The position numbers and the translations under genes were made by a program. From IMG/VR virus record IMGVR_UViG_3300033141_005166, positions 1 through 45,270 of that record: a stretch of DNA of 45,270 nucleotides. One strand, given 5' to 3'. Shown here in pieces: positions 44,375 through 45,270 of the stretch (its first letter is position 1; the number at the start of each line of letters is the position of its first letter). The notes below the pieces were generated by a model. That model saw only the letters and a program-made list of their open reading frames with translations, did not search any database and was not told the DNA's origin. This DNA is from a virus.

Positions 44375-45017
44375 AGTTATTGATTCAATATATGATCAGG
44401 TCAATTCTATCAGAATAGTGTTTAATGGATATGCACAAACTCCTGATTGGGTAAAGGGTATGCCAAAGGTCATATCATGTGTTGACCCCTCTAACAAATA
44501 TTCAGATTGTGCTAAGTGGAGAATAGCTCCGGATGAAGGGTATGTGTTCTCTATTGATGATGATATTTATTATCCTGAAGATTATGTGTCTGTTTTGATA
44601 AAAAAGATTGAGGAGTATGATAGAAGGAAAGTAGTTACAGTACATGGAAGTTATTTTAAGCTTCCTTTTCTTGATTTTAGAAAAAGTAAGAGATGTTCTC
44701 TTTTTTCTTCTGAGCTTGATAGAGATGTGCAGGTTAACATGGTAGGAAGCGGCACTTTAGGGTATCATACTGATACGATAAAACCAAGGTTTAGTGATTT
44801 TATTAGTCCAGGTAGAAGTGATATCTGGTTTTCTGCGTTGTGTTATAAGAAATGCATACCTATAGTATGCATCGCACGTAAGGAAGGGTGGCTAAGAGCC
44901 ATTCCAACAGAGGGACTTAGCATATGGGATAGAACTAGAACAGATAGAGATTTCTTGAATAAGAATACAGAATATGTAGCAAGATACATAATTCCATATA
45001 TTGAGAAAAAGAAGTGA
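44316..45017 (+). CDS. GT2-like glycosyltransferase
   Basis: 233 residues from GTG 44316 (AGAGG about nine bases before). The opening KITAIMTTIPSREKALLKVIDSIY and the acidic cluster VFSIDDDIYYPEDYVSVLI (DDD as metal site) match GT-A enzymes, with the catalytic C-terminal part DIWFSALCYKKCIPIVCI. It starts inside the preceding truncated gene. Substrate unknown. Confidence 0.75.
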   Translation: MDKITAIMTTIPSREKALLKVIDSIYDQVNSIRIVFNGYAQTPDWVKGMPKVISCVDPSNKYSDCAKWRIAPDEGYVFSIDDDIYYPEDYVSVLIKKIEEYDRRKVVTVHGSYFKLPFLDFRKSKRCSLFSSELDRDVQVNMVGSGTLGYHTDTIKPRFSDFISPGRSDIWFSALCYKKCIPIVCIARKEGWLRAIPTEGLSIWDRTRTDRDFLNKNTEYVARYIIPYIEKKK

Positions 45018-45018
45018 G

Positions 45019-45270
45019 ATGTTAGTTTCTGTTATAATGCCCGTATTTAACAGTGTTAAGTTCTTGAAAGAGTCTATTGATAGTATACTGAACCAGACGT
45101 TTGAAGATCTTGAGTTTATCATACTCGATGATGGTTCTACTGAGCCTGTGTGGGATCTAATACAATCTTACGATGATCCGAGGATTGTAAGTATTAGGAA
45201 TCCTGAAAATGTTGGTTTGACTATGTCTTTGAATATCTGTTTGGATAAAGTTCATGGGGATTTCGTAGTA
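45019..45270 (+). CDS. GT2 glycosyltransferase, 3' end outside the window
   Basis: The first 84 residues of a gene cut by the window edge. MLVSVIMPVFNSVKFLKESIDSILNQTF, then FIILDDGSTEP and NVGLTMSLNICL are textbook GT2 motifs, with DDGS as part of the nucleotide-binding site. It starts one base after the previous stop's TGA ends, so it is in the same operon. Confidence 0.85.
   Translation, partial: MLVSVIMPVFNSVKFLKESIDSILNQTFEDLEFIILDDGSTEPVWDLIQSYDDPRIVSIRNPENVGLTMSLNICLDKVHGDFVV

Noticed and set aside
1-45270. CRISPR array, insertion sequence, integrase or attachment site
   Set aside because: No regularly spaced repeats, transposase, integrase or flanking inverted repeats were seen. The repeats found are all inside coding genes.
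1-45270. Stop-codon reassignment suggested by the tRNA
   Set aside because: The anticodon is UAG, which reads CUA, not the UAG stop codon. Genes here end normally with TAA, TAG and TGA and do not need recoding, apart from the fibre frameshift.

Overview
The window is a 45 kb, AT-rich, entirely plus-strand stretch of late (virion) genes from a large contractile-tailed phage. The head proteins are T4-like: a gp21-type prohead protease next to a gp23-type major capsid protein. Sheath, tube, hub, spike, PAAR tip, gp25-, gp6- and gpI-like baseplate genes follow in a canonical order. Genes are packed tightly, often with ATGA, TAATG or longer overlaps, and no gap exceeds about 110 bases. The host cannot be named from the sequence. 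Portal and terminase genes are not in the window and probably lie upstream.

Layout. (1) 49-6350, head: a long acidic repeat protein, a 36-residue membrane peptide, one tRNA gene, a prohead protease fused to a scaffold-like coiled coil, and the major capsid protein, followed by a hairpin terminator. (2) 6424-12772, an accessory island: two small genes, a GT-B glycosyltransferase, and two DUF2793 fibre genes. The second fibre gene runs through an apparent -1 frameshift into a large double beta-helix tailspike. (3) 12797-16067: an Ig-like protein, a putative neck protein, an M42-family metallo-aminopeptidase and a SWIM zinc-finger protein. (4) 16152-23343: mostly unfamiliar proteins plus a lytic transglycosylase and a nucleotidyltransferase. 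Many of these begin with a short amphipathic leader ending in (L/I/V)-x-E, like the T4 prohead-protease cleavage site. The capsid protein has the same kind of site (LFE before A76). I infer that these are cargo packaged in the head and trimmed by the protease. (5) 23406-33818: sheath, two tube-like proteins, tail assembly chaperone pair, tape measure, tube initiator, LysM-like/gp53 wedge, hub, spike, PAAR, gp25, gp6/J. (6) 33826-41054: baseplate periphery and fibres, with a putative propeller-Ig protein, a binding-module/FN3/Ig protein, gpI, and two paralogous fibre proteins. (7) 41062 to the end: a sugar-modification cluster with two DUF115-like paralogues, a GT2-methyltransferase fusion, a truncated glycosyltransferase, and two further GT2 genes, the last cut by the window edge.

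How it works together (inference): the protease matures the capsid and probably the cargo. The cargo would leave with the DNA through a tail whose spike has no lysozyme domain, so the packaged transglycosylase may supply the wall-cutting activity. The fibre and glycosyltransferase genes are the variable, host-facing part. Evidence is by reading motifs only; no database search was run.
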